Notes under the pieces: model-generated
Seen by the model: the letters and a program-made list of their open reading frames with translations, nothing else
Told to the model about the DNA's origin: nothing
The model's database searches: none
In this document: positions 42,935 to 56,600 of the stretch, one piece after another
Position numbering within the stretch: the stretch's first letter is position 1
How the letters are laid out: each line of letters starts with the position of its first letter
Program-made: the position numbers and the translations under genes
Assembly: GCA_946811185.2 (NCBI GenBank)
Contig: OX328097.1
Coordinates: 32,015,627 to 32,079,626 of the forward strand
Origin: Hippopus hippopus
Lineage: Eukaryota; Mollusca; Bivalvia; Cardiida; Cardiidae
Reading direction: 5' to 3'
DNA length: 64,000 nucleotides

Positions 42935-43990
42935 CTCATGGAATTTCCACAAAAAACATTCTTGTTTTCTGCAAGATGTTCACCAAAACTGTGAACTCTC
43001 GTTTAACCACAATAAAATTCAATATTTCTGCAAGATGTATATAAATAACCTGAAGAATGTTTAGAGTGTCAACAAAAACAGTCCATTCTTCTGCAAGACG
43101 TTTATAATGAAACTGAACTAATGTTCTTAGTATTTCCATATTAAAAAACTTTTTTCATATCTGCAAGATGTATGAGTATCTCAATAGCATGGTCTAGGTA
43201 TCAAAGTTTAAGTTTTTCTTCAAAATGCTAAAAAATTCATTTTTCAAGGAAGATGTAAATTAATATCCTGAAATTTGCTTCTAAAGTATTTACACACATA
43301 AGAAAAAATATTCTTTCTTCCTGCAAGATGTGCATCAATACAGGATACATTAATTAAGCATATTAACCAAAAAAAAAAAATCATTCATTATTCCTGGAAG
43401 CTACATCAATAACCTAAACAATGTTAAATATATGTACAATAAATATTCATTCTTCCTGCAAGATGTTTATCAATTACATGTAAGTGAACTGTATTTGGTT
43501 ATTTTCTCAAAACTCATTATTTTCCCAAGATGTACATCACTTGCATAAACTATCTAAGTATTTCCACAGCAACATTCTTTTTTCCTGCAAGATGTACATG
43601 AATAACCTTAACTTTGTTTAGTATTTCAACACAAATACCCATCATTCCTTCAAAATATACAACAATAACCTGACCTTTACCTAGTGTTTCAACAAAAATA
43701 TTTATTATTCCTGCAAGATGTGCTTCAATAATCTGAATTATGTTTGGTATTGCTTTAATAACCTAATGTTGTTTGATTTTTCCATAAAAAACATTTATTA
43801 TAACAGCGAGATTTACATCGATAGTGTGAACTCTCCTAAGTACTGCTACAAAAACATTCATTATTCCTAAAAGATGTACATCAGAAAATTAAACTACGTT
43901 TCATATTCTCACAAAGACATTCATTATTCCTACAAGATGTATACATACCAACCTGAACGATGTTTATTAGTTCTACACAGACATTCTACG
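42935..43990. repeat. Diverged minisatellite, period about 60-70 bp
   Basis: About 15 units of the pattern ACATTCATTATTCCTGCAAG, ATGTACATCAATAACCTGAA, CTATGTTTAGTATTTCCACA. The core TTCCTGCAAGATGT is the most constant part. Units differ by substitutions and small indels, so the array is old. Confidence 0.8.
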
Positions 43991-44339
43991 GAAAAATATT
44001 TCAGACAGACAAATTTAGTACTATTCTAATGACTTATGAAACTACTCATCATGAATAAATGAGTAACTGAAGCTTACTATCACATGCCATTTTTTGTGGT
44101 TTGTCATAGTTGGCTGTCACATTTTCAAAATTTGATTGATCTATTTTTGTGTCATCTCTTTGTGTACTTTTCAATATTATCATTATTTGAACACCTGCAC
44201 AAATTTTTCTACCTTCCAACAGAATGGTTTTGAAAACATCGTGGCGTTCAATTACCTGCAGACAACTTTCTCTATCTTGCAACATATCACTTCTGTCACA
44301 AGCAATTTCTCTGTTAACCACAATATTTTCAAACCTTAC

Positions 44340-44388
44340 CCATGTGTTTTTTTCTTTCATCAGCAATTACAGATATATCTACTACTTT
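44340..44388 (-). CDS. Weak candidate exon of the unidentified minus-strand gene
   Basis: The acceptor ATATCTCTATAG, phase 0, gives KVVDISVIADERKKHM and then either a donor (G|GTAAGG) or a TGA four codons on. It would continue exon 44478-44645, but the intron would be only 89 bases, far shorter than the others. A 105-codon frame in another register overlaps it. Confidence 0.2.
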
Positions 44389-44477
44389 CTATAGAGATAT
44401 GACATGCAATAACTCAACAGAGATTAACTAACCTACTGAATGTATGTTAAAAAACAGCCAGAGAACTTATACTTACA

Positions 44478-44645
44478 GACTGGGAGCTTCCTTTAAAGTC
44501 CTTAAAACCAGCTTTCCCTTTTTCCTGCATTTGAAGATAGAGCTTTGACATTCGAGAAGCCGGAGTGGAGAACCGAGAGTTAGAGTTAGTGGAGAGACCT
44601 TTTTCTTTGTTCACAAAGTAGTTAGCAGGATGCTGAACAGAACGC
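44478..44645 (-). CDS. Unidentified gene, sixth exon seen
   Basis: 168 bases, phase 0 at both ends. Acceptor ACCTCTAATCCTCAG, donor GTAAGT. Reads RSVQHPANYFVNKEKGLSTN, SNSRFSTPASRMSKLYLQMQ, EKGKAGFKDFKGSSQS. Lys/Ser-rich. Confidence 0.75.
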
Positions 44646-47600
44646 TGAGGATTAGAGGTTAAAATTACACACACACTACACACTAAACAAGCAGAGTGAA
44701 ACACTGGATTAATGAAACACACCAAAACAAGCAGTCCAAATTACCTAATTTAAGGCATGCTTTTAGCAGTTTGTTCTATGCTTGTTGCTGCAAAAAAGCA
44801 TGAGTGAATATAATATTAATGCGGTCTACTTTATGTTTCTTCCTTTTCCACCCCATGCAATCAAAAAGAACCCTTAGTCAGGATAGAAATTCAGTATTCT
44901 GCTGTGGAACAATTCTATAATCAGGATGCTTGTGTAAGACCATCCTTACCCCTTTGAGTGCCTACTGTAACTTTAATTGATTGTGTTACTAGTGTTGGTC
45001 AAGATCAGAATGCAGATAAAGTAAAGTCTGATTTTGCATCTACACTGTTTACTCTGTTGAAACTTCCAGGCCAAAACTGGACTTGAAATTTCAATACCGG
45101 TAATTGTCTTTTTATTCCTGCTTTGAAAATATACATTATTTGGTCCTCAAATGGTATCATACTGGACATCTACATTGTTAATAAACATAAGTAGACAAAC
45201 CAATTGTATCGCATTAACTCTTTACCAAACGACATAATTTTAGACTCATTTGAATTTAAAACATTTGCAGACATCAACTCAAAAATGGCACATGTGATGG
45301 AACTTACCTTTAATAGAGTAAAAAAAATGGGAAAAGGAGGAAATGCTAATTACCAGCATTTCCTTTTCTAACAATGTTTTCAAAAGCTGTCTTCCTTGGA
45401 AAGAAAACGCTGGTTACAAGCATTTTCTCCTTTTCCCATATTGTTCTCAAAAGTTGTCTTCCTCAGGTTTGTTTAAACTCAGGATTATGTGGTAAGGGTA
45501 TAAAAATGGTTTCTTGATGCAGCGTTACTCATTAGTTCAATCAACTTGGACAGATTATTAGCTGAAGGACTTTGGAAACATCTTTTGTGAAATAAGGATA
45601 CAGAATGAAATAAAGCTTTAACCCTTTACCAACCAATCACCTGTTTTGACCACCCTGAGAAAGGAGCCTTTTGAAACCATTGTGGAAAAAGGATAAAATG
45701 CTGTAACCAGCATTTTCTTCTTTTTCCACAATGTTTTATGCTCTGTCACAGACAAATTTCATCATTTGAGCTACATTTAAATTGTTATCTGCAAAAATTT
45801 TCAATTTGGACCAGTCTCCATTTGTTGTGTTTGGTAAAATGTTAAATGGTTACAGGTGAAAATGGTATGAAAAAAAAAAATTCTCCTTTGGTCACAATGT
45901 TGCTAAAAAAGGCCTTGAAAATTCACAAAGTCATCAAGAAAAGTTAGTCGAGAACAGTTAATCTTCCACATTCCCACATTTCAAAAATAGTACAGGTTCC
46001 TAACTCATTGGGCAGACATTTTTTTTAAAAAAAGATCAAGCCAAATGAAGAAATGTTTGTGATGATCAATTTTGGCTTTTGACAAAATGCTTTTAGGATT
46101 ATATGCTGTAACTTTTTTAACACTTCACTACACAGTCCGTAGTTTTAAAGACCCTGAGGAAGAAGCCTTTTGAGAGCATTGTGGGAAAAGGAAAAAATGC
46201 TGGAAACCAGTATAATTCCTTTACCCATAGTGTTTTCTACCGTATTAAAGACAAATTGCATCATTTAAGCCACATTAAAATTGTCATCCAGCTGCAAATG
46301 CTTCGGACTTGGATTAGTCTATATTTTTGTTGATTCGTAAAGAGTTAATTAACTCATTGCCAAACAACAAATTTTTTGACTTATGGTACCTAAATTAAAA
46401 GCAATTGTAGACGACAAACTGAAAGTAGCTAAAATGATTAAATTTGTCTTAGGATGGGTAGAAAACATTGTGTGAAAAGGAGAACATGTTGATTACCAAC
46501 ACTTTCTTCATTTCCAACAATTTATTAAAAGACTTGATAAAATTTGATTTGATAAAAACCCAGGATTGTTTGGTAAAGGGTTAAAAGTATCTGTGTGGGG
46601 TAGAGATATAGGGTTGCAAGTAATTTGTCCTGCTTCATGAAGACTTTGTGTAGAGAGGATCGAGAGGGGATCTAAGGAAGAGGAACCAAACTCAACTAAT
46701 AAGTAGATTTACTAATATTTGTAATTTTCTTGCTGTAAATCTTTCCTGCACAAGCCACAGTCTGACAATACCACATGTAGATGTTGAGGAAAACTTGCGC
46801 TGAAGACTTTTATGTATCTGCTACAAAATTTTTAAAGATTCACCTGAGTATGAGAGGATGATCTATGTTGTCAAAGTTGCTAAATGACAAAATTTTAGAT
46901 TTGCCCAAATTGAAAGCATTTACAGATGACAATATGAATGTTGCTGAAGTGATAGGATTTGCCTTTTAAAGGAGAAAAGGAGAACATGCTTGCATTTCTC
47001 CCCTTTCCCCATGCTTTCAAAAGCCGTCCTCCTAGGATTGTGAAAACTGGAGATTGTTTGGTAAAGGTACAGTGTATTACTGTGTGTTAATTGGGAAATG
47101 AAGGCAATTACTTATCACATTGCAAGTATATGAGGTGAAGGAAAGGCATTCATTTCCAAATAAGCTCAAAATAAAACATACTTATGAATCTCTTACATTT
47201 AAATTATTCATGATCAACTTTACGATATTCAATATTTCATTATTAAATTATGTAAATGTTAGGTAAATAAAGTAGTTCCTGGGACCAATCACATTTTCCA
47301 GAAAAAAAACTGGAATTTCTTTGGAGTACTGTACATGACATATAATCAACCAATCAAAAACCATCCTCTCAAAATAGATGTCATTCGATTATTGTTATGG
47401 CTTTATAACTGGGTACTACATGTGAGCCATGCTCAGTGAAAAGGGGACTTAATGCATCTGCAAATAGTATCAGCCCATGTCAGCCTGCAAGGTCCGCCCA
47501 GGCTGACATGGATTGAAACTTTTTGCTATTATTAAATTTTCTGCAGGTCAAAGGACCAATCGACCTTCAGGTCCAGTAGATTGTTTGACAAAATGGATTT

Positions 47601-50600
47601 CGACAAAATGGATCCATAATAATTATGTTGACTTGTTTAGTATCATGCATCATGGAGATGCATTAAACTGCCTTTTGCCTGAGCATGGCTCATGTATTAA
47701 TGCCATTCTAAGAACCCACTACTTTTTCTAAGAACAAACATACTACTAAATCTACAAATTTCTATTCAACTATTTACCCCATAGCAAATTTTACACTTTC
47801 TCAAATTAAGAGCATTTGCAGTGTTTGCAATATAAAATGAATTGTTGAAAAGCATTCGCAGATGCCTTATATTTTGATTAATCAAAGATATGTCATTTTG
47901 GCCAAAGTTTTTTAAAACCCCAGACTTTTGAACTTTTGCCAAAGCTGAATTATCACACTTCCAACATTTAAGCAGAAGACAAATGCACAACATGAGCATT
48001 GGTTTCTTTTTACATTTGTTGTATCTACACTGTTTGCCTCCTCTATAAGTACTATTATTGTGCATTAATACCATAAATTGAAGACAGATTTCTCTTACTT
48101 AACATTATTAAAGTGAAAACAACAGCAACAACAAGACATGGTGTTCATAATGGTAATTAACCCTTTACCACACAATGCCAAGTTTTAACAACCTGTAGGA
48201 AAAAGGCCTTTGAAAACATTGTGGGAAAAGGAGAAAATACTGGTAACCAAAATGTTCTCCTTTTCCCACAAAGTTTTCTACCCTTCCAAAGGCAAACTTC
48301 AGGTTCTGAGTCACATTCAGTTTGTCATCTGCAAACGCTTTTGATTTGGACCAGTTTAAAATTTAAAATTTTGTTGTGTGGTAAAGAATTTAGTGAAGAA
48401 AAAACACAAAAGCAAGTCAATGTAATCTGAAGTTATCAGTGACTTAACCCACTACTGTACATGCCTTCCATAGGCCTTTCACAGGCCTACCAGAAACAAA
48501 CACAAACTACGGTACACAAAATAACAAAAAACATATGCTAAAAGGAAAATATCCTTTTATAATGAGTGTCTATGGAGAGCATTTGGAAAAAGAACAACTA
48601 TTGCTTGCTACAAGCAATTTTAGTTCCTCTCTCACAATGTTTTCGATGAAATAAAACTTCATAATTGTAAAGTGATGGATTGATTATTTTTCAAAATGAC
48701 AAGGGTCATAGAAATTTTTACCTAGGTATGCAGTAATTTCATATCAAATAAATCCAGAATGAAAAAAATCTTTATACAGGATTTTACTTCTCTCTCTCTC
48801 AATATGGCTTACAAGGGCTACTTATGCAGTTTTTGCTGATGACATTACCATAATAACAGTCGTTATTGAATTCATTAAAAAAAGATTTTATACATATGAG
48901 CCATGCTCTTACAAAAGGGGGGTTAATGCATCTCCTTGATGCATTATACTGTATAAGTGAAATTTTCGCGAAATGGGAATTTTTGGGATTTCGCAAATTT
49001 GAAAAATTTGCAAACTTTTCTGTTTGCATATTCACCACAAGTATACCATCAAATAACGAAAGTCTTGAATTTGCAAACATTTTCGATCACAAAATGTTCA
49101 TAATCGGTAATTCACAAATTTTTCGACACGTGTATGTAATCCATGTACACAGTACCAAGCACGTCATATAATTTTGGATCCATAAAATCCATTTGTCTAA
49201 GAGCTGACTAAATCATGAGGTAGATTGGTCCTTTGACATGCAAAAAATTAACTAATAGCAAAAAGGCTGACCTGGGTCAATAATTTTTGCAGATGCACTG
49301 ATATATCCTCCTTTTCACAGAGCATGGCTCATATATGTGTACCAACAATCAACCCTCTACCAAACGACAAAATTTTGAACTGGACTAAATTTAAAGCGTT
49401 TGCAGACAACAAATAAAATGTTGCTAATCTGGTAATTTGTGTCTGATAGGTTAGAAAACATTGTGGGAAAAGGAGAAAATGCCAGTTACTGGCATTCTCT
49501 CCTTTTCCCTCAATGTTTTCAAAAGCATTTTCTTTCAGGGTTGTTTTAAGTCAGGATTGTGTGGTATAGGGTTAAGCCTAGCCTGGGTTCCAGCCTGATC
49601 AGTTTTTCCTTTTATATATTCCAACTTTACTTTGTCAAAAATGAAGACATTAGTCTACATATAAAGAAGGAAAAAATAATTGGACTGTAACCCTGGCTAG
49701 GGTAAGCCCTACATATATCACCAATAAAGCCTTACTGATTTTCAGATAACAAAATTCTAGACCTGTCCATACTGAAAGCACTGGCAATCTACTAAAGAAT
49801 ACCATGGTAAAATCCATCATAAATGATTTTTCAACCATATTTATTTAGATAAACAGATTAAAATTCATTGACAACCCAGCATGTAGAAAAAAAAACACAT
49901 GAACTCTTTCACTACTGAATAAATAATTTGCATTTCTCAAAGGCTAAAAATACATTTCCTCTGCAAGATCAAGAGATAGTTTTGTCATAATCTAAAATAT
50001 AGCTGTGGACAGTGTAGGTCAGAGATCAGACTGGACACTCTGTGCTGTCTGGTCTTGATCTACACTGGCAACACAAGCTTCTGGTGTTGTTTAACCCTTT
50101 TCCACACGGCAAAATTTAAGACCTATCCAAATTGAAAGCATTTGCAGACGACAATTTCATAGTGGCTCAAATGGCGCAACTTTTCTTTGATAGGATAGAA
50201 AACTTTGTGGGAAAAGGAGAAAATGCTGGTTACCAGCATTTTCTCCTTTTCCCACAATGTTTTCAAAAGGCCTCTTCTTCAGGGGCGTTAAAAGGCGTCA
50301 TTGTGTGGTAAAGGGTTAAGGTATAGAAAGAGTTAAGATAGAAATTATTGCAAGTTTCCTACGTAAAATCCCTAAATTTCAGATTTAAAACTAAGCGAGG
50401 GGACCTTGATGGTCCAAAACTTCTCACCTGGGATGACTGAGATCACACCAGAATTCATATTAATTTTGCTTCTGACTTTACAAGAGAAAGGGGCAGACCA
50501 TGAGTAAAACTGTGTAGATGTATTTAGGGAGCCTTCTAATGATGGAATAAAGATATTGACTCCTGCATTAAATAATTTTTCTAAGTTTTGACCCGGTGAC

Positions 50601-53600
50601 CTAATTTCTAAGTCATTGTTACTACATGTTTGTCTATTACATGTACTTGATTTTGTGACCTACTTTTTATACCATGATGGACCAGGTCCGAACTCTTTCA
50701 GGTACCTTCACGACAAATAATCTGACCAATTTTCATTTAGAAATAAGCGATATCAAAGTTTTTCTCAGATGTAAGCTATTGACCCAGTTTCAATATTCAA
50801 ACTCAACTGGGGTATTATTTGGGCACAAGTTCTAGCCCTGCCTTCATTAAGATTGTTGCAAAAGCGTGGGCTCTAGACTATAAATAAGAATCTTTAGTAA
50901 CATTTCAACTAGTGACTTAGTTATTGATCTGCTTTGTGGCTGGTGAATGAAGAATTTGACGAATCAATTATTAAGCAAAGTTTCTTCATAATTTTATGTT
51001 AGTCTTAGGTCAAATCCGTAATCTGTCCTTTTCATTGGTTTTTATCTCCTGTACTGACTTTGGAAGAAAGTTAAAAAAAAGGTCATAAAATAAAGTATAA
51101 AGAAAAAAAAGAAAAGATTCTTACCTTGGGTGGGGGACCATCAGTGATATCTACTTGACTTCTAAATGACATTGGAGGGGCATCTGGCACGACAGGTGTT
51201 CTCACCTGTCGAAGAAAGCAAATATATGTAATTAATAAACACAAAAATCTTACATGGAATGATCAATCTGCAACAGGTTTCAGAACAAGAGCACCACTTG
51301 CAAGTGCCAACGCACGGCTGCAAGTGCTTGATTATCAGTGAAAATTCTAATTGGAAAAGGGGCATAACTGTGTCAAAAATACTTGGATGGTTATCTGCCC
51401 CTGCTGTATGAGTTCCCCTTTTGATACTTAACAACTTGTCCAAGTGTGAAATAAATATCTTCAGTAGTAACAGATATTACAAAATGTCAAAGTTCTTGCA
51501 CCACGATGACCACCATGATGCAGACACTGTAGTAGTACAACGACGCCAGAGCTACGACACCATTTTCATCGGCCAATTTAAAAGTATAGTCTGCTCTCTT
51601 GTCTGCAAAAGCTTTTCTATAAAAAGTTAAAAGAGTTTTATCATTTATCATTTTTTAAATTTTTGGCTTCAACTCTTTATCCTACAAACCCAGGTTTTTA
51701 AGACCCTGAGGAAGAAGGCTTTTGTAGCATTAAGGGAAAAGGAGAACTTGAGACTAGCATTTTCTCCTTTTCCAACAATAGTTTTTCAATAGTTGAAAAC
51801 ACAAATCCAACCATTTGAGCCTGATTTAATTTGTTCTTCAAATGCTTTAAAAATTGGCCACACATGGTAAGTGCTCTTCTCCCTTTCAGAGACATCTTTA
51901 AAATCAGAGAGTAAACAAATGCTGTTAAAACTTGACAGTGTTATAATGGCTATTCATCTGTAAACGTAGATAAAAAATCAATATAAGGCGTATGGAGTGA
52001 AGAAACTATGGGGATCTGTCTTCGATTCAAACCGGAAACTGTGGTAGTTATGTCTATGGCTAGCCGCAATAGAATGAAATGCATTTTCTATCTGCTGTAA
52101 TCTGTGCAACCTTGCAACTGTCAGAGGCAATATTTGGCATGAAGATATAAGACTGATTATAGTTTCATAAAATAAAGAAAAAAAAAACGGTTAAAAAACT
52201 GGATGAAAAATGAGTGAAGATGAATCTTTAAGAATAACAATTCCAAAAGCCAAACAAAACAGAATGATTAAAAACCATGTTAATAACAATTATTATTCAT
52301 TTTCCAAATTGCAAAATTTTAGACTTATCCCAAATGAAAGTATTTGCAGACAACAAAGTAAACGTGGCTGAAATGATTGGATTAGGCTCTGAAAAGATGG
52401 AAAATGTTGTGGGAAAAGGAGAAAATGCTGGTTACCAGCATTTTCTCCTTTTCCAACAATGTTTTCAAAAGGCTTCTTCTTTTGGGTTGTTAAAATCTCA
52501 GGATTGTGTGGCAAGGGATTAAATCATTAAAATGACTAGAATACGAGATGTTTACAATGTTTCTTGTTTTTCTTATGCATCCAATGGTTTGGTGGATTAT
52601 GATGCTGAACAGATTCATGAATGAATGAGACCAACTTATCTAATTTCTCCTCTTGCAGCAATGTTTTAAAAGGTGTTCAGCTGCAAGACAAGAAAGTGCT
52701 CTGGCAGCAGTTATTAGTTATTGCACACACAAGGCCCACCTACCCTATACACTGGTAAGGCTCTAAATACAGCTCCATCTCTTTTTCTCCCTGGTGCAAC
52801 ACCTTCTAAGTGATAGTTATAGGCCTGCAAATAAAATGATGCATTGCACTTTAACACAACTTAATTTAACCCATGCTCTGTGAAAAGGGGGCTTAATGCA
52901 TTTGCAAAAAGTATTGACCCATGTCAGCCTGCACAGTCCGCGCAGGCTGACCTGGGCCGAAACTTTTTGCTTTCGGTCAATTTTCTGCATGTCAAAGGAG
53001 AAAAGCATCCCATAATTGAGTTGGTTGTTACATAAAATGGATTTTATAGATCTATGAAACTGTGTTGACTTACTTGGTATAATGCATCGCACAGATGCAT
53101 TATTCCCCCTTTTCACAGAGCATGGGCCATTTACATTGTCAAACACTTTTTCAAAGCTGCTAGAAATGATTCATTTATACTTTAAGAAAGTTTAGTTTTG
53201 CAAATATAATTTAAGACGTCTAAGAATGGTCCTTCTCCATACCCAAAGCTTAAATTTCCTATTTGCAGTAACTTTCAAATATCTTATATAAGATTACATG
53301 TGACTGTAAGATAGGTAAAGTTAGCTACTAGTAGCCAGCTACTAGTAGCCCGCTACTTGTTCAGGTAAAGTTAGCTACTAGTAGCCAGCTACTTGTTCAG
53401 GTAAAGTTAGCTTCTAGTAGCCAGCTACTAGTAGCCAGCTACTTGAACTGGTAAAATTGGTTATTTGTAGCCAGCTACTGGTAGCCACCTTCTAGTAAGC
53501 AGTCATTTGTAAAGGAAAATCTGGCAATTCGCATCCAGCGACCATTGTATAGGTAATTAAAATGGAGGTTTTTTTTAGTTTCCTAAAGGTACAAGTAGCT

Positions 53601-56600
53601 GGCAAACCAAATGTCGACACCTTAAATGAAATGTTTTTCTTCCATCCAGAATACTATGTAAATGCATTAGAAAAATCAAAATAAAAAAATTTCCTGTATT
53701 AAAGGGTCAAGCTACGAGATCTGTAAATAGGATTTTTTTTCACATTTGTTTTTAATTAGGGATTCAAAATGTCAAGTAGCTGACGAGAATAAGACAGACA
53801 TTTCAAAATATTTCAAAGAATCACATTCACTGTACTACGGAGAAATTGAAAATATCATTTTCAATATATTTTTAATTATTAAAGGGGCCATCTACTCGTC
53901 ATGAAAATTGGGACATTTTTCAATTTCACTTAGAAAGGAATTTAAAGGTACAAGTAGCTGGCGAGTCTAAGAGCTGTTTTTGTAATTAAGTGCTTGTTTC
54001 CAATAGAGTAAACTATAAATGCATCAGAAAACTCAAAATTGAAGCATTTCCAGTTATTAAAGGGGCCAGCTACTTGATATGAAAATGGGACAATTTTGCA
54101 CTTTTGCGAAATGATGATTTAAAATGTACAAGTAGCTGGCTAGATTCAGAGAGATTTTTCAAAATATTTCAATAAATCATATTGAGGATATTAAGGGGAA
54201 ATTAGAGGTATCAAAATCAATCCATTCTTATCATTTAAAGGGAAATGAGGATATTTTTCAGTTTTACTTAGAGTGAAATCAAAAGGTACAAGAAGCTGGC
54301 GAGCCTAAAGTGAATTTTGAAATTAAATGCTTGTTCTGAATAACAGATACTATGAATTTATAAAAAAACTCAAAATTGGATCATTTCCGATTATTAAAGG
54401 GGCCAGCTACTTGATTTGAAAACTGTACAACTTTGCTGTTTTTCGAAGTAATGATTTCAAATGTACAAGTAGCTAGCAAGATTAAAAGAGATTTTTCAAA
54501 ATATTTCAACAAATCTTTTTGGGGACACTTAGGAGAAATTAAAAACATCAAAATCAATCCATTCTTATCCATTTAAGGGGCCAGCTACTGCTACTCACAG
54601 AAAATGTGGATATTTTTCAATTTTACTTAGAGTGAAATCAAAAGGTACAAGTAGCTGGCGAGCCTAAGAGCGACTTTTGGAACTGAATGCTCGTATTGAA
54701 TAAAAGAGAGTATAAATGCACAAGAAAACTCAAAATTGAAGCATTTCCGGTTATTAAAGGGGCCAGCTACTTGATATGAAAATGGGACAACTTTTCACTT
54801 TTGTGAAATCATGATTTAAAATGTACAAGTAGCTGGCTAGATTTAGAGAGATTTTTCAAAACATTTCAACGAATCATATTGAGGATACTTAGGAGAATCT
54901 AAAGATATTAAAACCAATCGATTGTTATTCGTTAAAGGGTCCAGCTACTTGTCATGAAAATGCGGATATTTTTCAGTTTTACTTAGAGTGAAATCAAAAG
55001 GTACAAGTAGCTGGCGCATTTTGAAATTGAATGCTTGTTTTGAATAACAGATACTATGAATGTATGAGAAAAATCAAAATTGAATCATTTCCGGGTATTA
55101 AAGGGGCCAGCTACTTGATTAAAAAACTGGACAACTTTGCTGTTTTTCGAAGTATTTATTTCAAATGTACAAGTAGCCAGCGAGTTTAAAAGAGATTTTT
55201 CAAAATATTTCAACAAATAATTTTGAGGACACTTAAAAGAAATTAAAAATATCAAAATCAATCCATTCTTATCCATTTAAGAGGCAAGCTACTCGTCATG
55301 AAAATGTGGATATTTTTCAATTTTACTTAGAGTGAAATCAAAAGGTACAAGTAGCTGGCGAGCCTAAGAGCGATTTTTGAAATTGAAGGCTTGCTTTTTA
55401 ATAAAGATGACTATAAATGCATGTGAAAACTCTAAATTGAAACATTTTCGGTTATTAAAGGGGCCCACCTACTTGATCTGAAAATGGGACACCTTTCCAC
55501 TTTTGCAAAAAAATGATTAAAAACGTAAAAGTAGATGGCTACATATAGAGAGATATATTTCAAACTAATTTAATGAATCGTATTGAGGATACTAAGGAGA
55601 AATTAAAGATATTAAAACCAATCCATTCTTATTCATTAAAGAGTCCAGCTACTCATCATGAAAATGTGGATATTTTTCAATTTTACTTAGAGTGAAATCA
55701 AAAGGTACAAGTAGCTGGCGAGCCTAAGAGTGAATTTTGACATTGAATGCTCGTATTGAATAAAAGAGAGTATAAATGCACGAGAAAACTCAAAATTGAA
55801 TCATTTCCGGTTATTAAAGGGGCCAGCTACTTGATCTGAAAATGGGATAACTTTCCACTTTTGTGAAATAATGATTGAAAATGTACAAGTAGCTGGCTAG
55901 ATTAAGAGAAATTTTTCAAAATATTTCAACAAATCATATTAAGGATACGTAGGAGAAATTAAAGATATCAAAATCAATCCATTCTTATTCATTAAAGGGG
56001 CCAGCTACTTGTCATGAAAATGCAGATATTTTTCAATTTTACTTAGAATGAAATCAAAAGGTACAAGTAGCTGGCGAGCCTAAGACCGAATTTTGAAATT
56101 AAATGCTTGTTTAAAAATTGAATCATTTCCTGTTATCAAAGGGGCCAGCTCCTCGTCGTAAAATTGGGACATTTTTCAATTTCACTCAGAGAGGAATTCA
56201 AAGGTACAAGTAGCTGGCGAGTCTAAGAGCTGTTTTTAAAATGAAATGCTTGTTTCACATAAAGGGGATGATAAGTGCACTAAAATAGTCAAAATTTAAG
56301 CATTTCCAGCTATTAAAGGGGCCAGCTACTGATTCGAAAATGGGACAACTTTCCAATTTTGCGAAGTAATGATTTCAAATGTACAAGTAGCTAGCGAGTT
56401 TAAATGAGATTTTTCAAAATATTTCAACAAATGATTTTGAGGACACTTAAAAGAAATAAAAATTACCAAAATCAATCCATTCTTATCCATTTAAGGGGCC
56501 AGCTACTCGTCATGAAAATGTGGATATTTTTCAATTTTACTTAGAGTGAAATCAAAAGGTACAAGTAGCTGGCGAGCCTAAGAGCGATTTTTGAAATTGA

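Noticed and set aside
42935..43990. CRISPR-like array
   Set aside because: The units drift throughout, have no constant repeat with unique spacers, and lie in an intron-bearing eukaryotic genome. It is a minisatellite.
44049..44366. 105-codon minus-strand frame ending near a GTAAGC donor
   Set aside because: No domain. The ATTGTGGT/AAAACATCGTGG segments resemble family A arms, and the frame conflicts with the phase expected from the neighbouring exon. Kept only as an alternative register.
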